From Halopenitus persicus (GTDB lineage: Archaea > Halobacteriota > Halobacteria > Halobacteriales > Haloferacaceae): 34,351 nt of DNA. The stretch is from NCBI RefSeq assembly GCF_900107205.1, contig NZ_FNPC01000016.1, positions 1 through 34,351 of the forward strand. Direction: 5' to 3'. The notes below the pieces were generated by a model. It saw nothing but the letters and a program-made list of their open reading frames with translations. It had not been told where the DNA came from and searched no databases. This document shows, piece after piece, positions 31,565 through 34,351 of this stretch; the first letter of the stretch is position 1, and every line of letters starts with the position of its first letter. Made by a program: the position numbers and the translations under genes.

Positions 31565-32461
31565 ATGTCTCGTAATACCTCTACTAGCAAGGTCGTTTCG
31601 GTCGATGAACGTGCGTACGAAGACGTGGACGAGCGGGCAGTCGACGAGGAGGGATTCGACATCGTCGACGACACGCCGGCGTTTCAGGCATCGGTCACGC
31701 AGGAAGTCCAGGCAAAGGTGGACGCAAACCACCCGGACGGGATCGCGAACACGGAGGGAGAACGGATTCACGGCGCAACCCTCGAACAGGAAGAGCGCAT
31801 CAAGGCGCGGGAGGACGAATTAGAACGAATCAGCCGGCGGGCCGAGTTCGGGTCCCACAAGGGACGGGCGAAGCGAACGCGGAGGGCTGCTGCGAAAGGG
31901 AGTGTTCGACGACGTGAGGACTTCAAGCGTCGCAGAGCGAGCGTGGATCCGTTAGCTGACCCCGATCGGCCGGACCCGCGCGAGGAACTTTCCGAGGACG
32001 AGTTGGCAACGGTGAACCAACAAGCACGGAGACTCTCGAACCAGATCGGTGGATGGACGAGAGCGGCTATCAGTCGGCGGTTGGCCGATAAGATCGTCCG
32101 TGGGAAGAGCGCGATGGTCGCGGTCGTAAGCGTGTTCGAAGAGCTGCAACTAGGGCCTGGACGGGCTGTGCCGATCGGAAAACTCGAGGATGTCGACCGA
32201 CGCGAGGTGGCTGTTGAAGGTCGTGTCGAGACGTTGTGGGATCCCTCTCACCCCTCAATCTCCCAAGTCGGGCTCATCGCGGACGACAGTGGCACGACCC
32301 GAATCACGGTGTGGAAGGCCTCGAACCAACCAGGGATGCAGGAAGGCGAACGTGTGCGCATCTACGGAGCGGCGCGCAATTGGTACCAAGGGCGCGTGTC
32401 CCTCGCCCTCACCGGGTGGAGCACCATCCTCTTCCCGGAACGGGACCGGTGGTGGGAGTAA
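31565..32461 (+). CDS. RPA-like OB-fold single-strand DNA-binding protein
   Basis: I chose ATG 31565 (298 residues) because the open frame upstream crosses the stem-loops. The N-terminal 80 residues are acidic; a strongly basic stretch follows (about 100-130: GRAKRTRRAAAKGSVRRRED, KRRRA), then a helix region with SNQIGGWTRAAISRRLADK. The last 95 residues form an OB fold: VAVEGRVETLWDPSHPS, GLIADDSGTTRITVWKAS, GERVRIYGAARNWYQGR, ending DRWWE. This is the replication-protein-A-type fold that coats single-stranded DNA. Haloarchaeal accessory elements often carry such proteins. It would suit a plasmid that replicates or moves as single strands. Confidence 0.8.
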   Translation: MSRNTSTSKVVSVDERAYEDVDERAVDEEGFDIVDDTPAFQASVTQEVQAKVDANHPDGIANTEGERIHGATLEQEERIKAREDELERISRRAEFGSHKGRAKRTRRAAAKGSVRRREDFKRRRASVDPLADPDRPDPREELSEDELATVNQQARRLSNQIGGWTRAAISRRLADKIVRGKSAMVAVVSVFEELQLGPGRAVPIGKLEDVDRREVAVEGRVETLWDPSHPSISQVGLIADDSGTTRITVWKASNQPGMQEGERVRIYGAARNWYQGRVSLALTGWSTILFPERDRWWE

Positions 32462-32626
32462 CTCGCGGCGAACGGCTCTCTTTTTTCGCTCATACATCCT
32501 CCATCCCGCCCGCCTCCCCACCCACCGCTCCGTGCTCGCTCCCGTTGGTCGCTGCGCGCGCAGCCACAACCGTGGGAACGTTGTTTGGAGAGTAGTGTTC
32601 CGTCTCCATTCACAGAGTAGTACCGA

Positions 32627-32794
32627 TTAGCCGTGACGGAGACATTCGTGAGACACCCGAGTCATATCGACGAGATACCGGTGGATGTCCTCGGCGAGCC
32701 GGTACATCGCCTCGGCCTGTTCTTTGGTTGCGATACCAAGCCTGTAGTAGGTCTGCTCGGCGTCCACCAACCGGTCCCGAATATCGTCATTCAT
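32627..32794 (-). CDS. Small partner protein of the nucleotidyltransferase gene
   Basis: ATG 32794 to the stop at 32627 gives 55 residues, four bases after the nucleotidyltransferase stop, so one operon. The peptide is helical: NDDIRDRLVDAEQTYYRLGI, AEAMYRLAEDIHRYLVDMTR. Nucleotidyltransferase (MNT) genes often pair with a helical HEPN toxin gene; this one is too short for a full HEPN domain (about 120 residues) and lacks the usual RxxxxH ribonuclease motif. It may be a truncated HEPN or a separate regulator. Confidence 0.6.
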   Translation of the reverse strand: MNDDIRDRLVDAEQTYYRLGIATKEQAEAMYRLAEDIHRYLVDMTRVSHECLRHG

Positions 32795-32798
32795 CGGC

Positions 32799-33503
32799 TT
32801 ACACCTCGGTCCGGAGCTCGGAGAGTTGGTCGGAGCCGACCAACGTGATCCCGGCGTCGAATTGGGGGCGAAGCTGGTTGCCAATTCGGTTGGCGCTGTC
32901 CGTCAATTCGATGAGCGGCTGGAACGTGTATCGATTTCCCTCGAATCGTTGGTCCTCGAGGTCGCTGACGACCGACTGAACGGTTCGACGGGCTGTCGTC
33001 TTGTCATCGTCGACGATCACTAACAGATCGATGTCGCTGGCCCTGTCCGCCTCCCCCCGAGCAACGCTGCCGAACAGGACGACTCCGACCAACTCGGCCA
33101 ACTCGTCCTAGATTCGTTGCAGGAATGCTCGAATTGGATGGTGAAACTCGCTCTGCGGGATCGAGAGAACTGGGTCCGGTTTCGTGCGCCGGTCTCGGTT
33201 GATCCGAACCTGCTGGGTTCTCCCGTCCTGTGCAGTCTCGACAACATCGAGCTCGGACAGCAGCCTGACTGCCTTCGAGATCGTCCCCGTATTCGCTCCC
33301 GTAGGTGTCGCAAGCACGCTCATTGAGTACGTCGTATACGGTTGATCGATGAGCACGTCAAGAACGTCCTGCATCGCCTGGTACCGGAATATCCGCTCCT
33401 CCGGAAACGGATATTGCAACTCGATCGAGATCGAACCTTTCCTATTAGGAATAATATTCCTAATAGGAAAGAATATGAAAACTCTGGCGGTGGACTGGTC
33501 CAC
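32799..33503 (-). pseudogene. Winged-helix/nucleotidyltransferase gene split by an in-frame TAG
   Basis: From GTG 33503 the frame encodes a haloarchaeal HTH-nucleotidyltransferase protein: FIFFPIRN start, a winged helix (DVLDVLIDQPYTTYS, GANTGTISKAVRLLSELDVV), the linker ending IRAFLQRI, then TAG (33108-33110), and, in the same frame, DELAELVGVVLFGSVARGEA with the catalytic GS...SDIDLLV motif to the stop at 32799. Relatives continue through this point as one protein of about 230 residues. Either the gene is dead, or a TTG start at 33101 makes the catalytic half a separate protein. A perfect palindrome (33438-33470) lies in its 5' end. Confidence 0.8.
33438..33470. promoter_or_regulatory. 33-base palindrome in the 5' end of the nucleotidyltransferase gene
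   Basis: Two exact 15-base arms (starting tttcctattaggaat) flank three bases. It overlaps the conserved FPIRN..PNRKG-coding segment, so it may be both coding and an operator for autoregulation. Confidence 0.65.
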
Positions 33504-33570
33504 CGACAGCGTGCTGGACTGCAGCTGTCTTGATCTGCGGAGAGGGTGTCATCGAACGATTTCCATACTT

Positions 33571-33626
33571 CGTTGAGTGAACTGTGAATTGTTCAGTACA
33601 GGGGAAGCACACATCGCTCAGTACAG
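33571..33626 (-). repeat. Dispersed repeat, inverted copy
   Basis: Read on the minus strand, tactgagcgat.tgtg.ttcccctgtactgaacaattcaca closely matches the element at 24961-25016. Confidence 0.55.
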
Positions 33627-33642
33627 TCAGTCTCCTGACTGT
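33623..33642. terminator. 8-bp hairpin at the end of the small membrane gene
   Basis: acagtcag (33623-33630) pairs exactly with ctgactgt (33635-33642) across four bases and spans the stop codon at 33627. No long T-run follows, so termination is only likely. Confidence 0.4.
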
Positions 33643-33863
33643 GGGTTCCCATCTGTTTGAAATATCGTAATGAAAACCAGCAAAAGTGTTCCAAGTACGA
33701 CTGCACTTCCGATCATACGAGCGGCAGTTGATATTGCCGTTTCATACCCTCGAATCGCAATAGCAATATCACCAAGCGTTGCGACTCCGAGCCCGAATAA
33801 AAACACGCAGGCGATGAGGAGACGTTGAACTGATCGTAGCAGTTCATTCGTTTTGGAGGGCAT
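33627..33863 (-). CDS. 78-residue membrane protein
   Basis: The ATG at 33863 gives 78 residues; ATGs at 33890 and 33935 would add polar residues. The polar start (PSKTNELLRSVQ) is followed by two hydrophobic segments (about 14-34 and 44-68) and a short polar end (DGNPQSGD). The family is not recognised. Confidence 0.55.
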   Translation of the reverse strand: MPSKTNELLRSVQRLLIACVFLFGLGVATLGDIAIAIRGYETAISTAARMIGSAVVLGTLLLVFITIFQTDGNPQSGD

Positions 33864-33988
33864 CGACAGAAATTCTAACAATATCCTCATAACCCCACCG
33901 AAATCGACCGCTGCTGACCAACTCGCACCGTCCACTTATCGTTTGATAGCCTCTCAGAAAACAGATGAATGCGGTGCTGACAGGGCAC

Positions 33989-34162
33989 TCACAGCGAACG
34001 CGCCTCGCGTGCGGTCTGAAGGCCATACACGACAGCCGTACCGCCGAGCACCACTAGCAATCCCTGCTGCCAAAGCTCACCGACATAGAGCACCGCAGCG
34101 AGACAAAACACGCCGAACATAATGTCCCAGCCCGCCCTGGATAGCGGCGATTTCCCAGGCAT
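33989..34162 (-). CDS. 57-residue membrane protein
   Basis: The ATG at 34162 gives 57 residues with a polar basic start (PGKSPLSRAG), two hydrophobic segments (about 13-25 and 32-46) and a charged end (TAREARSL). An upstream open frame to 34333 includes a repeat fragment and a partial gene, so the short form is preferred. The function is unknown. Confidence 0.55.
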   Translation of the reverse strand: MPGKSPLSRAGWDIMFGVFCLAAVLYVGELWQQGLLVVLGGTAVVYGLQTAREARSL

Positions 34163-34232
34163 ATTCACTATTTGGATTCCACGCCTATTCAAATTCAGGG
34201 GTACTACCGGCGTACTGCGTATGAAACAGCTG

Positions 34233-34351
34233 TTAGAATGAACGCGCACACTCCCTGTTTCTTGCCGGATCGCCAGGAACGAGTGGATCAGGCTGTGAGG
34301 CCGCCAGGTACGACGGGCCATATGCGACGACAAGGCCGATACAGAACAGTA
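34233..34351 (-). CDS. 3' end of a gene entering from the right edge
   Basis: From the window edge the minus strand reads a hydrophobic segment (LFCIGLVVAYGPSYLAAS), then a polar tail (PDPLVPGDPARNRECARSF) to a TAA at 34233. A membrane protein C-terminus fits. The stop is within a partial copy of the dispersed repeat (34220-34240). Confidence 0.4.
   Translation of the reverse strand, partial: LFCIGLVVAYGPSYLAASQPDPLVPGDPARNRECARSF

Noticed and set aside
1-34351. CRISPR arrays, rRNA and tRNA genes
   Set aside because: No regularly spaced repeats of 25-40 bases and no conserved RNA gene sequences were seen.

Overview
The window looks like accessory DNA from a halophilic archaeon (class Halobacteria). 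Proteins are rich in Asp and Glu, starts include ATG, GTG and TTG, and several families are haloarchaeal in type: Tat lipoproteins with a lipobox, a 55-residue histone-fold protein, a helix-turn-helix/nucleotidyltransferase protein, and an RPA-like OB-fold protein. A conjugation-type operon, a primase-polymerase, transposon remnants, several broken genes and a candidate replication origin suggest a plasmid, a megaplasmid or an integrated element. I see no rRNA, tRNA or CRISPR.

Layout. 1-0.26 kb: start of an IS6-family transposase cut by the window edge. 0.39-2.2 kb: a lipoprotein metallo-beta-lactamase with a lamin-tail domain, plus a DUF3006 gene. 2.3-3.4 kb (minus): a threonine-synthase-like PLP enzyme. 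3.6-14.6 kb: a tight plus-strand operon resembling a type IV secretion (conjugation) machine. It has a small pilin-like membrane protein, a large secreted protein with a C-terminal anchor, a VirB6/TrbL-like channel protein, a PrgI/VirB4-N-like protein, a VirB4 ATPase, and a 1437-residue VirD4/HerA-type coupling ATPase with extra C-terminal domains. A roughly 320-base gap with direct repeats follows, then a PrimPol-type primase (14.9-16.2 kb). No relaxase is visible.

16.2-24.6 kb is a mosaic of surface and regulatory genes: two Tat lipoproteins, a small helix-turn-helix protein, a PQQ-propeller remnant, a membrane-anchored helix-turn-helix regulator between two secreted PepSY-like proteins, a soluble PAS histidine kinase, an NTF2-like pseudogene, RDD and DUF3592 membrane proteins, and one member of a paralogous pair of unknown proteins. 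24.67-26.86 kb is bounded by a 27-base inverted repeat resembling IS6-family ends and carries an aspartoacylase/succinylglutamate-desuccinylase-like gene and small membrane proteins. 26.9-28.5 kb holds small membrane proteins among repeat fragments.

28.5-33.5 kb reads as a plasmid-maintenance region: the second paralog, a Fic-domain protein with a palindrome at its promoter, an origin-recognition-box-like sequence next to AT-rich DNA and inverted repeats, a histone-fold protein, a GC-rich run of stem-loops, an RPA-like single-strand-binding protein, and a nucleotidyltransferase gene split by an in-frame TAG with a small partner gene. The last kilobase has small membrane proteins and the 3' end of a gene entering from the right.

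In outline, the operon would build a DNA-transfer channel, the primase would make or convert single strands, and the RPA, histone-fold and origin region would serve replication. These links are inferred from gene content and order.
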